Assembly: GCA_018401755.1 (NCBI GenBank)
Contig: JAGYKJ010000005.1
Location: 62,001-126,000, forward strand
Reading direction: 5' to 3'
Origin: Litorivicinus sp.
GTDB lineage: Bacteria > Pseudomonadota > Gammaproteobacteria > Pseudomonadales > Litorivicinaceae
Length of the DNA: 64,000 nt
Position numbers and translations under genes: made by a program. Every line of letters begins with the position of its first letter. The first letter of the stretch is position 1. A model generated the notes under the pieces. It did no database searches, was not told where the DNA came from, and worked only from the letters and a program-made list of their open reading frames with translations. Shown here in pieces: positions 9,491 to 20,928 of the stretch.

Positions 9491-11524
9491 GTGTCGTCTG
9501 CTCCCCGCACTATTTTAGTCACAAGCGCACTACCCTATGCCAATGGATCCATTCACTTGGGCCATATGCTGGAATATATCCAGACTGACATTTGGGTCCG
9601 CTTTCAAAAACAGAGCGGTCATCACTGCGTTTACGTCTGTGCGGACGACGCGCACGGCACAGCCATTATGCTACGGGCTGAAGCCGAAGGCGTCACGCCA
9701 GAGACGTTAATTGCGAATGTCAAAGCCGAACATCAGGCAGATTTTGCAGATTTTCAGATTGGCTTCGATCACTACTCATCAACACATTCAACAGCAAATC
9801 AATACTATGCAGAACTGATCTATACCCGTGTTCGCGATGCGGGCGGGATCGCTGTGCGAGCGATAGAACAACTCTATGATCCTGAAAAAGGGCTCTTTCT
9901 TGCTGATCGCTACGTAAAAGGCGGATGCCCGCGTTGCCATACGGAGGATCAGTATGGTGACAACTGCGAAGCCTGCGGCGCGACCTACCAGGCCGCTGAA
10001 TTGATTGGTCCTAAATCAACCCTCTCAGGCGCAACTCCGATCCTGAAAGCCGCAACCCACCTCTTTTTCGAGCTTGCGCAACATACCGATTTTCTGCGTG
10101 ACTGGACTCGATCTGGACGGCTACAACCCGAGGTGGCCAACAAGTTGGCGGAATGGATTGATGGTGGATTAAAGAGCTGGGATATCTCCCGCGATGCACC
10201 CTACTTTGGTTTCGAAGTTCCGGATCATCCAGGCGTGTACTTTTACGTCTGGCTCGATGCCCCGATCGGGTACCTGGCAGCCTACAAGGAATGGTGTGAT
10301 GCGAATGGGGTCGATTTCGATGCCGTCTGGAACCCGAACTCCGAGGCGGAGGTATATCACTTCATCGGGAAAGACATCGTCAATTTCCATTGCCTGTTTT
10401 GGCCAGCGATGCTGCATCAGGCTGGATTTCGGACACCGACAGGGGTCCATGTACACGGGTTCGTCACCGTCGATGGCCGTAAAATGTCGAAGTCACGTGG
10501 AACCTTCATTAAAGCGCGCACCTACTTGGACGCCCTTGATCCTGAATATCTGCGCTATTACTTCGCGACAAAATTAAGTAGCCGGGTGGAGGATATTGAC
10601 CTCTCGCTCGAGGACTTCGTCCAGAAGGTCAACTCCGACTTAGTCGGGAAGCTCGTCAATATCGCCAGCCGTACCAGTGGATTTATCACCAAGCATTTTG
10701 ACAGCACCTTGGCGGATCACGACGCCAATCCCGGATTAATTCGAAGCATTCGGCAGGCCGCACCAGGTATCCAGGCAGCCTATGACTCACGGGAATATGC
10801 GCGAGCGATGCGGGATATCATGGCCTTAGCCGATGATGTCAATGCATGGATCGCCGAGGTTGCGCCCTGGACGGCTGCAAAAAATCCAGAGACGCTCGAT
10901 CAAGTCCAAGCAATCTGTACCACTGCGTTGCAGGCATTTCGACTCTTGACCCTCTATCTTCAGCCTGTGTTGCCCCAATTGGCCAAGCGGGTGGAAGCCT
11001 TTTTAAACGGCGTACCACTGACGTATGCTAGCCTCGACGTGGATCTGTTTGGGCATCGTATCGAGCCCTTTAAAGCCTTACTCACACGAATTGAGATGGA
11101 TCAGGTACAGCAGATGATTCAGCCAGAAGCAACCAGCCAATCTGAGTCTCTGGCCTCAGCGCCTTCATCGCCGGAGCACGATGTTGAACCACTCGCGCAA
11201 ACCTGCACGATCGATGACTTCAACAAGATTGACTTGCGTGTCGTCACAATCGTGGATGCAAAGGCTGTGATTGGCGCAGACAAGCTTTTGGAGCTCACCT
11301 TGGACCTCGGCGACCACACACGCACTGTATTTAGCGGGATCAAAGCAGCCTACGACCCAGCTACCCTGATCGGTCGACAGACTGTCATGATTGCCAATCT
11401 CGCACCGCGTACCATGAAGTTCGGGATCTCCGAAGGAATGGTATTGGCAGCAGGACCGGGAGGCTCAGATATCTATCTGCTCAGCCCCGACCCTGGGGCC
11501 AACGCGGGCCAACGCATTCGCTAG
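9491..11524 (+). CDS. metG: MetG, methionyl-tRNA synthetase
   Basis: The enzyme charges tRNA-Met. The class I features are the HLGH motif at about residue 22, a zinc knuckle with CPRCH...CEACG near 139-156 and KMSKS near 332. The C-terminal part from about 575 is the EMAP/Trbp-like tRNA-binding and dimerisation domain ([20 protein letters not shown]). At 677 residues it matches the E. coli form. It is divergent from mrp and precedes rnfA by 116 bases, where I see no clear promoter or terminator. Confidence 0.97.
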   Translation: MSSAPRTILVTSALPYANGSIHLGHMLEYIQTDIWVRFQKQSGHHCVYVCADDAHGTAIMLRAEAEGVTPETLIANVKAEHQADFADFQIGFDHYSSTHSTANQYYAELIYTRVRDAGGIAVRAIEQLYDPEKGLFLADRYVKGGCPRCHTEDQYGDNCEACGATYQAAELIGPKSTLSGATPILKAATHLFFELAQHTDFLRDWTRSGRLQPEVANKLAEWIDGGLKSWDISRDAPYFGFEVPDHPGVYFYVWLDAPIGYLAAYKEWCDANGVDFDAVWNPNSEAEVYHFIGKDIVNFHCLFWPAMLHQAGFRTPTGVHVHGFVTVDGRKMSKSRGTFIKARTYLDALDPEYLRYYFATKLSSRVEDIDLSLEDFVQKVNSDLVGKLVNIASRTSGFITKHFDSTLADHDANPGLIRSIRQAAPGIQAAYDSREYARAMRDIMALADDVNAWIAEVAPWTAAKNPETLDQVQAICTTALQAFRLLTLYLQPVLPQLAKRVEAFLNGVPLTYASLDVDLFGHRIEPFKALLTRIEMDQVQQMIQPEATSQSESLASAPSSPEHDVEPLAQTCTIDDFNKIDLRVVTIVDAKAVIGADKLLELTLDLGDHTRTVFSGIKAAYDPATLIGRQTVMIANLAPRTMKFGISEGMVLAAGPGGSDIYLLSPDPGANAGQRIR

Positions 11525-11640
11525 GCGCGAAATATGCGAGTGCTCTACAGTGATTATTGGTACACGCAGGGACTGATATCTGGAGACCCCGTGCGATCTT
11601 GTCGTCGAGACCTCTTCGCGCACCGGAGTCTTAAGGCCTG

Positions 11641-12219
11641 ATGGACTGGGGGCTCCTGCTGATCTCGGCGGCCTTGGTCAACAACGTCGTGCTGGTCCAA
11701 TATCTCGGTTTATGTCCCTTCATGGGGGTCTCTAATCGGATGGACAGCGCCTTCGGATTGTCGCTCGCCACCGCCTTTGTCTTAACCTTAACCTCAGTCG
11801 TCGCCTATCTGATTGAAACCCTCATCCTGATTCCGCTAGACGCAGTCTGGTTGCGAACCTTGGCCTTTATCGTGGCCATTGCAATCACGGTGCAATCAAC
11901 CGAGCTGATCATGCGAAAAACCGCGCCACTGCTCTACCAAGTGCTTGGACTCTTCTTACCCTTGATTACCACGAACTGCGCCGTGCTCGGCATTGCATTA
12001 TTGAACGTCAATCGATCCCATACCCTGCTGGAATCGGCGCTCTATGGATTTGGAGCAGCAATGGGGTTTGCGCTGGTGCTTGTGATGTTTTCAGCCATGC
12101 GAGAGCGACTGGCGCGCGCAGACATCCCTGAGCTCCTGCAGGGAACACCAATCGCATTAATCACTGCAGGCTTTATGGCACTCGCGTTCATGGGATTTTC
12201 CGGAATCGTTAATTCATGA
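11641..12219 (+). CDS. rnfA: RnfA, ion-translocating oxidoreductase membrane subunit
   Basis: RnfA is a membrane subunit of the Rnf complex, which couples electron transfer between ferredoxin and NADH to ion movement; in E. coli the homologous Rsx complex reduces SoxR. The 192 residues form six hydrophobic segments with the conserved segments [15 protein letters not shown] near 17-31 and [14 protein letters not shown] near 102, which bear the two membrane Cys of RnfA/NqrE. The gene starts a seven-gene string with four-base overlaps. Confidence 0.95.
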   Translation: MDWGLLLISAALVNNVVLVQYLGLCPFMGVSNRMDSAFGLSLATAFVLTLTSVVAYLIETLILIPLDAVWLRTLAFIVAIAITVQSTELIMRKTAPLLYQVLGLFLPLITTNCAVLGIALLNVNRSHTLLESALYGFGAAMGFALVLVMFSAMRERLARADIPELLQGTPIALITAGFMALAFMGFSGIVNS

Positions 12220-12782
12220 ATGAGATCACAATAGACATCATTGCCGGTGTGATCGCGCTCACCGCTCTAACCACAGCGGGCGGCCTGTTGTTGCAGACCT
12301 TATCGCGTCGGTTTCGTGTTGACGGATCACCGCTCGTCGCTCAGATTGACGCATGCTTACCACAGACCCAGTGCGGTCAATGCGGGCATCCCGGTTGTCG
12401 GCCGTACGCAGAGGCAATTGCCTCCGGAGAATCGATCAATAAGTGCCCTCCCGGCGGGAGGGATACCATTGAAGCCCTGGCGGATCTGTTGGGTAAAGAA
12501 CCGATCCCATTGGATGCAGCGCATGGAATTACCGAGCTTCCGAAGGTCGCCGTCATTGATGAGACGGTCTGTATTGGCTGTACCAAATGTATTGTGGCTT
12601 GCCCTGTTGACGCCATCCTCGGCGCGGCCAAACTGATGCACACCGTCATCGCTGACGAATGCACAGGATGCGATCTCTGCCTCGCTCCCTGTCCGGTCGA
12701 TTGCATCGCTTTAGTGCCTCGATCATGGCCAACCAGAGACATTAAATCGACCGACAGTCGCGAGGTCATTGCACGTGGCTGA
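12216..12782 (+). CDS. rnfB: RnfB, Fe-S subunit of the Rnf complex
   Basis: This is the membrane-anchored ferredoxin-like subunit. The 188 residues have an N-terminal anchor helix (about 5-25), the 4Fe-4S motif CGQCGHPGC near 52-60 with a further Cys in NKCPPGG, then two CxxCxxCxxxCP ferredoxin sites: [12 protein letters not shown] and [12 protein letters not shown], between about 112 and 160. It overlaps rnfA by four bases. It probably receives electrons directly from soluble ferredoxin or RnfC. Confidence 0.95.
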   Translation: MNEITIDIIAGVIALTALTTAGGLLLQTLSRRFRVDGSPLVAQIDACLPQTQCGQCGHPGCRPYAEAIASGESINKCPPGGRDTIEALADLLGKEPIPLDAAHGITELPKVAVIDETVCIGCTKCIVACPVDAILGAAKLMHTVIADECTGCDLCLAPCPVDCIALVPRSWPTRDIKSTDSREVIARG

Positions 12783-14250
12783 GTGTCGAATCATCCAAAG
12801 TCCTCGTCGCCTCGCAGGTGGACTGCAGCGAGCCGATGGGAAAGCGTTGTCACTCTCGCAACCCCTCATGCAGATGAATCCACCGGTGTTACAGCTCGCC
12901 TTGCCGGATACTCTCGAGGACACCCCGCTAGAACGCTGGAGTATTGGCGACCAGATTGAGGCAGGACAGCCACTGTTCACCACCCAAGAGGGCATCACAC
13001 AAGCCTGTCCTCGCACCGCCACTGTGGAGAGTGTGGGAACCGGCAAGACCCTGTCCGGCTCACCCACCCCATGTCGGCTCTTAAATCTGACCGTGGTGGA
13101 TCCAGATCCACCGAGGCAGCCCAGCCTGACGCCGCTTCCTGCAAACCCAGACGGGCGAACTCTTCGACAGCGTGCGGCGGATGCCGGAATCGTAGGACTC
13201 GGAGGTGGAGGATTCCCAGCACATCTGAAGTGGCAACACCGGCTTCACACCCTGATTGTCAATGGCGCTGAATGTGAGCCTTTCTTGACAGCGGATGAGC
13301 AAACCATGCGACTGCGTGCGCCGGCGATCTGGGACGCGGTAGTTGCACTGATGAGTGCATTGTCCCTTCAACGCTGCGTACTTGTGCTTGAAGACAATAA
13401 GCCTGAGGCCTTGGCAGCTCTTCAGGCAGCCTATCCCAGCGTCCTCGACGCTCAGGATGTCTGTATTACTGTGATTCAGAGTCAGTACCCATCCGGTGCA
13501 GAAAGGCAACTCATCTGGCTGGCACTCGGTCTTGAGATCGCCACCACCACCTCCCCAGTGGAGCACGGTATTGTCGTCCATAACCCCGTCACTCTGGCTG
13601 CGCTCGCAGATGCACTCCATGGCTATCCGCTCACTGACCGGATCGTCACCGTCACTGGCCCATCCATTGTCACGCCTGGGACCTTCCAAACGCCTTTGGG
13701 CACACCGATTGATCTACTGCTCTCTCAGGCAGGAGGACTTCGCCCCGGGCACCACAACGTCTTTCACGGAGGCCCCTATACCGGTTGGCCAATCTCAAAC
13801 ACGGCTGCTGGGGTTAGGGCAACAACCGCTTGTCTGTATGCAGCACCGGTTGTTTCGCAGACGCCCAGTCCATGTATTCGTTGCGGTGCATGTGCCGAGG
13901 TTTGTCCAGTCCACTTACAGCCACAACAGTTGTTCGCAGCGCTCACCCATGATCAATTGGATGAGGCATTGCATGTGGGATTGTCACAGTGCTTGGAGTG
14001 TGGAGCCTGTGATGTGGTCTGCCCAAGCAACCTATCACTGACCAAAACGTTTCAGGATGGCATCCAGGACCATCAGCTCCAACAGGCGGAAAAGCAGCGA
14101 GCCGATCGCGCTCGGACACGGTTTGAAGCCCGGAATCAGCGTCTGCTCAAGCGCTCAGAAGCGGACGAGACGCGACGCGCAGTGCGACGCGAGCGCAGTG
14201 GATCCGCACTGGATCGAATTCGCGCAGCGCGCGCTGAGGAGACCCATTGA
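12775..14250 (+). CDS. rnfC: RnfC, peripheral NADH-binding Fe-S subunit of the Rnf complex
   Basis: RnfC carries FMN/NADH and two 4Fe-4S clusters. From GTG at 12775 it has 491 residues. The glycine-rich [12 protein letters not shown] near 140 is the NuoF-like nucleotide site. Two ferredoxin motifs follow, [12 protein letters not shown] near 366 and [12 protein letters not shown] near 405. A TTG at 12769 is an alternative start; GAGG at 12762-12765 is better spaced for the GTG. The C-terminal tail after about 430 is short and charged rather than the long Ala/Lys repeat of the E. coli protein. The start overlaps the rnfB end. Confidence 0.93.
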   Translation: MAECRIIQSPRRLAGGLQRADGKALSLSQPLMQMNPPVLQLALPDTLEDTPLERWSIGDQIEAGQPLFTTQEGITQACPRTATVESVGTGKTLSGSPTPCRLLNLTVVDPDPPRQPSLTPLPANPDGRTLRQRAADAGIVGLGGGGFPAHLKWQHRLHTLIVNGAECEPFLTADEQTMRLRAPAIWDAVVALMSALSLQRCVLVLEDNKPEALAALQAAYPSVLDAQDVCITVIQSQYPSGAERQLIWLALGLEIATTTSPVEHGIVVHNPVTLAALADALHGYPLTDRIVTVTGPSIVTPGTFQTPLGTPIDLLLSQAGGLRPGHHNVFHGGPYTGWPISNTAAGVRATTACLYAAPVVSQTPSPCIRCGACAEVCPVHLQPQQLFAALTHDQLDEALHVGLSQCLECGACDVVCPSNLSLTKTFQDGIQDHQLQQAEKQRADRARTRFEARNQRLLKRSEADETRRAVRRERSGSALDRIRAARAEETH

Positions 14251-15272
14251 TGCTCTGGCGCATTTGGGCTCCACCGCAATCGACGCGCGCAGTGATGCAG
14301 TCAGTCTGGATTGCCCTGATTCCAGGGACACTGACCAGCGTCTGGGTATTTGGACCAGGGGTCCTCGTCCACTTGGTCCTCGCGGGCCTTGGCGCGTGCC
14401 TGGCTGAAGTCATTGGACGACGCGCGCGTGGTCTTGCAGCAACGCAGGCATTGCAAGATGGATCAACGTTGTTAACGGCTTGGCTTCTCGCGCTAGCACT
14501 GCCTCCGGCCGCACCGCTGTGGCTGCCATTCGTTGCTGGATTAATTGCCATTGGCTTAGGTAAGCAACTCTATGGTGGCCTTGGGCAGAACCCAGTCAAT
14601 CCAGCAATGCTGGCCTATGCCATCTTGATTGTCAGTGCACCGGTCGCCATGACCACCGGCTGGATTGTACCGTTTCAAGGATGGAGTACTCCCATGCCAC
14701 TGACTGGGATCGGCGTGGGCGCTGTTGACGGTCTCACTGGGGCAACCATTCTGGATCTCTATCGAACGGAATTCCGGGAACTGACTGCCCCAGAGATTGC
14801 TCAGCACCCGTTGTTTTCCGTGGGTGGATTGGGGATCGCACCAGGGGTCGAGTGGGTCGCACTGAGTCACTTACTCGGTGGTGGATTTCTGTTTGCCCGA
14901 CGCGTCATTCGCTGGCAGGCACCTGTCGGCTTCCTGGTGGGACTTCTAGGTCTCGCAGCGTTCTTTGCCATCGACCCGGACAATACCGTTCCGGTGCTGA
15001 CCCATGCGCTCGCCGGTGCCACGCTATTTAGCGCTTTTTTTATCGTCACAGACCCCGTCTCTGGCGCGACGAGTCCGCGTGGACAGTGGTGGTTCGGTCT
15101 TGGCGCTGGCGTGATCACTTATTTGATTCGGACCTATGGTCTATATCCGGACGGTGTCGCCTTTGCCGTGCTCTTTATGAACTTCATGGTGCCACTGATC
15201 GATCAGTACACTCGACCACGCATCCATGGCGAAAGTCGGTCGATTCGCGGTTCAGTGCGAGGTCGCTCATGA
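14247..15272 (+). CDS. rnfD: RnfD, flavinylated membrane subunit of the Rnf complex
   Basis: RnfD is a membrane subunit related to NqrB. The 341 residues have multiple hydrophobic segments and the covalent-FMN motif DGLTGATIL near 160-169, whose Thr is the site modified by ApbE. The conserved GGLGQNPVNPAMLAY near 110 is also present. No apbE gene is seen in the window. It overlaps rnfC and rnfG by four bases each. Confidence 0.94.
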   Translation: MMLWRIWAPPQSTRAVMQSVWIALIPGTLTSVWVFGPGVLVHLVLAGLGACLAEVIGRRARGLAATQALQDGSTLLTAWLLALALPPAAPLWLPFVAGLIAIGLGKQLYGGLGQNPVNPAMLAYAILIVSAPVAMTTGWIVPFQGWSTPMPLTGIGVGAVDGLTGATILDLYRTEFRELTAPEIAQHPLFSVGGLGIAPGVEWVALSHLLGGGFLFARRVIRWQAPVGFLVGLLGLAAFFAIDPDNTVPVLTHALAGATLFSAFFIVTDPVSGATSPRGQWWFGLGAGVITYLIRTYGLYPDGVAFAVLFMNFMVPLIDQYTRPRIHGESRSIRGSVRGRS

Positions 15273-15874
15273 ATGCCCTCAAGCTTGCGATCTTTGGCTT
15301 TCTCACCAGCGCGCTGGTTGGGCTGGTCTACGTCTGGACCGCTGAACCCATTGCAAAAGCGCAACAAGACGCTCGCGATGCGACGATTCGTGCGATGTTG
15401 TCCGAGGTCGACGAGATTGGTTTGGGAATTGAGACTAGTCTCACCGACGCGCGATTGCTTGAGCAACTTGGCTGGAGTACGCCCATTGTCATCCGCGCAT
15501 TGACTCGCAATGACGCTGTCGTCGGCTATTTGGTGCCGATCCGTGCACCCAGTGGCTATTCCGGTCCCATCGATCTCATCCTCGCCGTGACCACCGAGCC
15601 ACGTATTCTTGCTGTGCGGGTCACCACACATCGCGAAACACCAGGCCTCGGTGATGCCATCGATCATCGAAAAAGTGATTGGATTCAGCAGTTTGCGGGC
15701 TATGCTTTAGACACCCACGCAGCTGAGGACTGGATAGTACGTCCAGATGGTGGCGTGATTGACGCCTTCACTGGCGCCACCATTACGCCGCGCGCGGTGG
15801 TCAACGGGCTGCGCCGCGCGATGAGCGCGTTGACCAACGATCCAAGCTGGCCTTCCAAATTGGAGGTGCGATGA
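15269..15874 (+). CDS. rnfG: RnfG, periplasmic flavinylated subunit of the Rnf complex
   Basis: RnfG has one N-terminal membrane anchor (LAIFGFLTSALVGLVYVWT) and a periplasmic FMN-binding domain. The flavinylation motif FTGATITP near residue 165 carries the acceptor Thr, and THRETPGLGD near 115 is typical of the family. I place the start at the ATG overlapping the rnfD stop (ATGA, 15269-15272), giving 201 residues; the frame runs further upstream inside rnfD but lacks homology there. Confidence 0.93.
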   Translation: MNALKLAIFGFLTSALVGLVYVWTAEPIAKAQQDARDATIRAMLSEVDEIGLGIETSLTDARLLEQLGWSTPIVIRALTRNDAVVGYLVPIRAPSGYSGPIDLILAVTTEPRILAVRVTTHRETPGLGDAIDHRKSDWIQQFAGYALDTHAAEDWIVRPDGGVIDAFTGATITPRAVVNGLRRAMSALTNDPSWPSKLEVR

Positions 15875-16491
15875 CACGCATGACAACCCTGACGCAGGGT
15901 TTGTGGACGCAAAATCCAGCCCTTGTGCAACTGCTCGGTCTGTGTCCATTGCTGGCCGTTTCAAACACCATTGCCACGGCAACTGGACTCGCCATTGCGA
16001 CACTGGCTGTGTTGGTCGGCGCAAATCTATCAATTAGCCTGATTCGCGCGTGGGTCCCGGACACCATTCGTCTCCCAGCGTTCATCTTAGTGATCGCCGC
16101 CTTGACCACCTGTGCCGAGCGTTTAGTGCAGGCCTACGATTACAACCTCTATGAGTCCTTAGGAATCTTCTTACCTCTGATCGTGACCAATTGTCTCATT
16201 TTAGGACGCGCAGACGCTTTGGCACGACGCACTCCTCCTTGGGCATCATTGCTTGATGGAATCGGCCAAGGTCTGGGCTTTGGCCTTGCTCTGATAGCCT
16301 TGGGAGCGCTTCGCGAGCTGGCAGGATCGGTTGTGTTACTTGCGATCTTGCCACCGGGTGCCTTTATCGGACTAGGAATCTTGGTTGCGGCACATCGTCT
16401 TATCCACCGTCGGCTGGTTCGGCCACAGGACCCAGCAAGTCTCCCTTCAACAGAGACCAAACGCGTTCGCACAACGGGAGATGTCACATGA
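15871..16491 (+). CDS. rnfE: RnfE, ion-translocating membrane subunit of the Rnf complex
   Basis: RnfE is the membrane partner of RnfA and is related to NqrD. The 206 residues contain six hydrophobic segments and the paired motifs VQLLGLCPLLAVS near 16 and LGIFLPLIVTNCLILGRA near 95-112, mirroring RnfA. The C-terminal 25 residues are polar. Four-base overlaps link it to rnfG before and nth after, completing the order A-B-C-D-G-E-nth known from E. coli. Confidence 0.94.
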   Translation: MTRMTTLTQGLWTQNPALVQLLGLCPLLAVSNTIATATGLAIATLAVLVGANLSISLIRAWVPDTIRLPAFILVIAALTTCAERLVQAYDYNLYESLGIFLPLIVTNCLILGRADALARRTPPWASLLDGIGQGLGFGLALIALGALRELAGSVVLLAILPPGAFIGLGILVAAHRLIHRRLVRPQDPASLPSTETKRVRTTGDVT

Positions 16492-17126
16492 ATCGAGAGA
16501 CACGTACGGCCATCTTTGCGCGGCTTCGCGACGCAAACCCCGAGCCCACCACCGAGCTTGTGTGGCACTCTCCGTTTGAGTTGCTGATCGCTGTCCTATT
16601 ATCTGCGCAAGCCACCGATGTGTCGGTCAACAAGGCCACCGCAAAACTCTTTGCCCAAGCCAACACGCCTGAGGGCTTGCTCGAACTTGGGCTCGATGCG
16701 GTGCGTGATGCAATTAAAACAATCGGCCTTTACAACACCAAAGCCGACAATGTGATGGCAACTTGCGTACAACTGCTTGAGCGCCATGGAGGACAGGTCC
16801 CACGACAACGTGAAGCCCTCGAAGCGCTCCCAGGGGTTGGCCGCAAAACAGCCAATGTGGTTCTCAATACCGCCTTTGGTGAACTCACCATGGCAGTCGA
16901 TACCCACATTTTTCGGGTCAGTAACCGCACGCGTATTGCGCCCGGAAAGACCGTTCGCGCGGTGGAAGATCGACTGATGCGGACCATTCCCAAAGAATTC
17001 CTGAAAGATGCGCACCACTGGCTGATTCTCCATGGTCGCTATGTGTGCAAAGCACGCAAACCTGAATGCAATCGATGCTGCATTCAGGATCTGTGCGAAT
17101 CGAAGACTAAGTTGTTATCGGAGTGA
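16488..17126 (+). CDS. nth: Nth, endonuclease III
   Basis: The protein is a base-excision repair glycosylase/AP lyase for oxidised pyrimidines. The 212 residues show the helix-hairpin-helix [12 protein letters not shown] with catalytic Lys near 120, the catalytic Asp in [12 protein letters not shown] near 138 and the 4Fe-4S loop with spacing C-x6-C-x2-C-x5-C at the C-terminus ([17 protein letters not shown]). It is the last gene of the rnf operon, sharing ATGA with rnfE, and overlaps the argG 3' end convergently by 12 bases. Confidence 0.97.
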   Translation: MNRETRTAIFARLRDANPEPTTELVWHSPFELLIAVLLSAQATDVSVNKATAKLFAQANTPEGLLELGLDAVRDAIKTIGLYNTKADNVMATCVQLLERHGGQVPRQREALEALPGVGRKTANVVLNTAFGELTMAVDTHIFRVSNRTRIAPGKTVRAVEDRLMRTIPKEFLKDAHHWLILHGRYVCKARKPECNRCCIQDLCESKTKLLSE

Positions 17127-18332
17127 ACGTCCTTTGCGCGCCGCGGTGCGAAGTCGTAAGGCGTTTAACCGAATAAAGCCTTCCGCATCTTTTTGGTTGT
17201 ATGCGCCGGCATCATCCTCAAAGGTGGCAATGGCCGCATCAAACAAGCTCTCCTCAGAACGACGCCCGGTCACCATCACAGCACCCTTGTAGAGTTTGAG
17301 ACGGACTTCACCCGATACCGGGCCCTGCGAGGCATCAATTAAGGTCTGGAGGACTTTCCGCTCGGGACTCCACCAATAGCCGTTATAAATCAGGGCCGCA
17401 TACCGCGGCATCTGCGCATCTTTCAAGTGAGCCACCTCGCGATCTAAGGTAATGGACTCTAACGCGCGATGCGCTTTCAAGAGAATGGTCCCGCCAGGGG
17501 TTTCATAGCAACCGCGCGACTTCATCCCCACATACCGATTTTCCACAATATCCAGCCGTCCGATGCCGTGCTGTCCACCCAACTGATTCAGGTGCGCCAA
17601 CAGTGTTGCTGGCGACATCTCCACACCGTCCACCGCCACAGGATCCCCGTGCTCAAACCGAATCACCACGTTCTCTGCGCGATCGGGTGCAGCCTCAGGT
17701 GCAACCGTCCAGCGCCACATACTCTCTTCCGCCTCGGCCCAAGGATCTTCTAGGACTGCACCCTCGTAGCTGATGTGCAATAGATTGGCATCCATGGAAT
17801 ACGGACTCTTGGTTCCACGCTTTTGCTCCACCGGAATCTGGCGTGTCTCACAGTATTGCAACAAGGTCTCACGCGAGGTGAGATCCCACTCACGCCATGG
17901 TGCAATGACCTTGACCGAGGGGTTGAGCGCATAAGCCCCCAACTCAAACCGAACCTGATCGTTGCCCTTGCCGGTCGCACCATGACTGATCGCATCGGCA
18001 CCCGTCTGTTCAGCGATCTCCACCAAGCGTTTGGCAATCAGTGGGCGCGCAATCGAAGTCCCCAACAAGTACTCCCCTTCATAGAGGGTATTTGCACGAA
18101 ACATCGGGAAGACATAGTCACGCACGAACTCCTCACGCAAATCCTCGATAAAGATATCCTTGACCCCCAAGGCTTGCGCCTTCGCGCGCGCGGGCTCAAC
18201 CTCCTCGCCCTGTCCCAGATCTGCCGTAAACGTGACCACTTCACAGGCATAGGTGTCTTGCAGCCATCGAACGATGACACTCGTGTCCAATCCACCTGAA
18301 TACGCTAGAACCACCTTATTAATCTGCGACAT
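17115..18332 (-). CDS. argG: ArgG, argininosuccinate synthase
   Basis: The enzyme joins citrulline and aspartate in arginine synthesis. The 405 residues begin [20 protein letters not shown] with the PP-loop SGGLDTS at about 12-18. Other family segments are [15 protein letters not shown] near 118 and [20 protein letters not shown] near 270. The length matches the common type 1 enzyme. It is divergent from pyrC; their starts are 148 bases apart, and CATAAT near 18372-18377 (minus strand) is a possible -10 element. Confidence 0.96.
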   Translation of the reverse strand: MSQINKVVLAYSGGLDTSVIVRWLQDTYACEVVTFTADLGQGEEVEPARAKAQALGVKDIFIEDLREEFVRDYVFPMFRANTLYEGEYLLGTSIARPLIAKRLVEIAEQTGADAISHGATGKGNDQVRFELGAYALNPSVKVIAPWREWDLTSRETLLQYCETRQIPVEQKRGTKSPYSMDANLLHISYEGAVLEDPWAEAEESMWRWTVAPEAAPDRAENVVIRFEHGDPVAVDGVEMSPATLLAHLNQLGGQHGIGRLDIVENRYVGMKSRGCYETPGGTILLKAHRALESITLDREVAHLKDAQMPRYAALIYNGYWWSPERKVLQTLIDASQGPVSGEVRLKLYKGAVMVTGRRSEESLFDAAIATFEDDAGAYNQKDAEGFIRLNALRLRTAARKGRSLR

Positions 18333-18479
18333 CTTTTGAGTCCCCGGAAACCGCTCGCGAAAGGGCGGGGATTATGGCAGTTTGTGCACCAATCAGCCAG
18401 ATGTGTCCCCGTCTCCAGACGTTCGCTACCGCATTCACAGGTGACCCATCGCATGGTTTCCACTACCCTTAGGCTCCCG

Positions 18480-19523
18480 ATGACAAAGGATACTCTGGTG
18501 CGCCTTACCCTTAGACAACCTGATGATTGGCATGTGCATCTTCGTGACGGTGATGCGCTCTCGACCACAGTACCCGATTGCGCACGGAGTTTTGCGCGCG
18601 CCATCGTCATGCCCAATTTGAAGCCTCCAGTCGCCAGTCTGGACGCGGCGTCTCAATATCGCGATCGGATTCTAGCGGCAGTCCCGGATGACGTCTCCTT
18701 TGAGCCCTTAATGACACTATATCTCACCCCATCCTTGGCGATTGATGCGGTGAGAGAGGGTCGTGCCAGTGGGCTGATCAAAGGCGTCAAATTTTATCCT
18801 CAGGGCGCGACGACAAACTCAGACGCAGGGATAGCCGCGCTCGACACGGTCATGCCAGTTCTCGATGCGATGGCTGATGTCGGTTTGCCCCTTCTTGTCC
18901 ATGGCGAAGTGACTGATCGCGATATTGATATCTTTGATCGCGAGGCGGTTTTTCTCGAGCGAACCCTCGGACCATTGATGGCTCGTTTACCTGAGTTACG
19001 TGTGGTCCTAGAACACATTACGACCGAAGATTCGGTTCAGTTTGTTCAGGCGCATCCCGCCATGGGAGCCACCATCACCGCGCATCATTTGATTTACAGC
19101 CGAAATGACATGTTGGCCGGTGGCATTCGGCCACACCTCTATTGCTTACCGATTCTTAAGCGGGAAAAACACCGCCATGCACTGATTGAAGCAGCCACCA
19201 GTGGCCATCCGCAATTCTTTTTAGGCACAGACTCTGCACCCCATGCCATTGGCGATAAGGAGTCGGATTGTGGCTGTGCGGGCTGTTATACCGCGCCACA
19301 CGCCTTACCTCTGTACGTCTCGGTATTTGATCAGGTAGGCCGATTGGATCAGTTTGAAGCTTTTGCCTCGATTCACGGGCCGCGCTTTTATGGATTGCCA
19401 CTGAATACCAACACGATTTCTTTAGAAAAGCGTCCAATGCAGATCCCAGAATCCCGACCATTTGGGACAAAAACAGTGCGACTGTTGGGCGCGGGCGATA
19501 CCTTGGAGTGGAGTCTCGCATGA
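18480..19523 (+). CDS. pyrC: PyrC, dihydroorotase (class II type)
   Basis: The zinc enzyme cyclises carbamoyl aspartate to dihydroorotate in pyrimidine synthesis. From ATG 18480 it has 347 residues, matching E. coli PyrC. The metal site HVHLRDG is near residues 17-23, the carbamylated Lys in [13 protein letters not shown] near 103, further His in VHGEV near 140 and the Asp in LGTDSAPH near 250. The frame extends upstream without homology. The stop overlaps the rnt start (ATGA at 19520-19523). Confidence 0.95.
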   Translation: MTKDTLVRLTLRQPDDWHVHLRDGDALSTTVPDCARSFARAIVMPNLKPPVASLDAASQYRDRILAAVPDDVSFEPLMTLYLTPSLAIDAVREGRASGLIKGVKFYPQGATTNSDAGIAALDTVMPVLDAMADVGLPLLVHGEVTDRDIDIFDREAVFLERTLGPLMARLPELRVVLEHITTEDSVQFVQAHPAMGATITAHHLIYSRNDMLAGGIRPHLYCLPILKREKHRHALIEAATSGHPQFFLGTDSAPHAIGDKESDCGCAGCYTAPHALPLYVSVFDQVGRLDQFEAFASIHGPRFYGLPLNTNTISLEKRPMQIPESRPFGTKTVRLLGAGDTLEWSLA

Positions 19524-20188
19524 TTGATCTGGAGGTCGTCCACGAGGACGGCGAGGCCCCTAAAGCACGCCAAAAATCTGCCCTTGGGCGACGATTTCGG
19601 GGGTTTCTACCGGTGGTTGTGGATCTGGAAACCGGCGGCTTTAACGCCCAAACAGATGCACTGCTTGAGCTCTCAATGGTCATTCTTGACATGGATGAGC
19701 ACGGTACCTTGATCCCTGTGGATCAGGAGCATGCCCACATCATTCCCTTTGCAGGGGGTAACCTTGAACCTGCCGCCCTCGAGTTTACTGGGATCGACCC
19801 CTTCCATCCGCTGCGTCTTGCTGAAGATGAAAAAGATGCGCTACAGCGAATGTTCAAGCGAGTCCGCGATGCGGCAAAGAAGCACGGGTGCAACCGTGCG
19901 ATTTTGGTCGGTCATAATGCTCATTTTGATCTTGGATTTCTCAATCAGGCGATCGCGCGGGCGGATATCAAACGCTCTCCGTTCCATCCATTTTCGTGTT
20001 TTGATACCGCGACCTTGGCGGGTCTGGCTTATGGACAAACGGTCTTGGCGCGCGCCTGTGAGGCGGCGGGGCTCGCTTTTGATCACGCCGAAGCCCATTC
20101 GGCACGCTATGACGCCAAATTAACGGCGGACTTATATTGCACCATCGTCAACCGATGGCGCGATCTTGGAGGCTGGGATCCTGATTAG
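19520..20188 (+). CDS. rnt: RNase T, 3'-5' exoribonuclease
   Basis: This DEDDh exonuclease trims tRNA and other small RNA 3' ends. From 19520 it has 222 residues. Exo I is [10 protein letters not shown] near 33, exo II is [12 protein letters not shown] near 130 and exo III is [13 protein letters not shown] near 192-204, giving the D-E-D-H-D set. The order pyrC-rnt is common in gammaproteobacteria. An upstream ATG at 19508 is possible, but the ATGA overlap with pyrC favours 19520. Confidence 0.93.
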   Translation: MIDLEVVHEDGEAPKARQKSALGRRFRGFLPVVVDLETGGFNAQTDALLELSMVILDMDEHGTLIPVDQEHAHIIPFAGGNLEPAALEFTGIDPFHPLRLAEDEKDALQRMFKRVRDAAKKHGCNRAILVGHNAHFDLGFLNQAIARADIKRSPFHPFSCFDTATLAGLAYGQTVLARACEAAGLAFDHAEAHSARYDAKLTADLYCTIVNRWRDLGGWDPD

Positions 20189-20195
20189 GGTTTGC

Positions 20196-20852
20196 TTACG
20201 AGCCAGCCAAGGTCTCGAGATCCAGTGATCGCGCGGCAATCACAGCCTGAGTCCGCGAATGCACCTTCAGTTTCCGCAGAATTGCCGTGACATGTGCTTT
20301 AACAGTGGCCTCACTGACATCCAACTCATAGGCGATTTGTTTATTCAACAACCCCTGCATCAGCATCACCAACACCCGAAACTGTTGGGGTGTTAACGAT
20401 GCGATACCTGCCGCAATCTTCGCCTCTTTATCGTCTAAAACAGGACCCTCAAGGTTCACATCATCAGGTATCCAAGCGTCACCCGCTAGGGCGGCTTGCA
20501 CGGCCTCGACCATTGTTTCAAGGGACACGCTTTTGGGAATAAAGCCCAAGGCACCATATTCCAAGGCACGCCGAATGATCGCATGGTCTTCATTACCTGA
20601 CACCACGACAACCGGTAATTCGGGGACTTGCCCTTTTAGATACACGAGTCCTGAGAACCCACTGGCACCGGGCATTGTGAGATCCAACAACACCAAATCG
20701 GCATCATTGTGTTCCTGTGCGGCATCCTGAAGTTCTGCCATCGTCGAGACTTCAACGATCTCGACCCGAGTCGTTGCCCTGGTCACAGCCTGCTTCAAAG
20801 CTGCTCGGTATAACGGATGATCATCCGCGATCACTATCTTTGCATGATGCAT
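20196..20852 (-). CDS. LuxR-family (NarL/FixJ) response regulator
   Basis: The 218 residues comprise a receiver domain with acidic pocket DDHP near 9, phospho-acceptor Asp in LVLLDLTMPG near 55 and Lys in FIPKS near 105, followed by a LuxR helix-turn-helix (LTPQQFRVLVMLMQGLLNKQ... SEATVKAHVTAILRKL) near 150-205. AAGGA precedes the ATG at 20852. It lies directly downstream of acs on the same strand, an arrangement often seen for regulators of acetate or alcohol use. No cognate sensor kinase gene is in the window. Regulation of acs is inferred from position only. Confidence 0.88.
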   Translation of the reverse strand: MHHAKIVIADDHPLYRAALKQAVTRATTRVEIVEVSTMAELQDAAQEHNDADLVLLDLTMPGASGFSGLVYLKGQVPELPVVVVSGNEDHAIIRRALEYGALGFIPKSVSLETMVEAVQAALAGDAWIPDDVNLEGPVLDDKEAKIAAGIASLTPQQFRVLVMLMQGLLNKQIAYELDVSEATVKAHVTAILRKLKVHSRTQAVIAARSLDLETLAGS

Positions 20853-20928
20853 GGTCGCATTCCTTCGCCACGATGGAGACACAATACCAAAGAATGCTGC
20901 AAAAGCGACTTCTCACGCATTTGCAGCC

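Noticed and set aside
13081-13689. 202-codon minus-strand frame inside rnfC
   Set aside because: It is the shadow of a well-supported gene with Fe-S motifs; the product has no domain features.
18305-18456. Minus-strand 49-codon frame with CxC and CxxC (zinc-ribbon-like) before argG
   Set aside because: It runs into the argG start in another frame and covers the promoter region; four Cys in a short frame are not enough, and no ribosome-binding site is evident.
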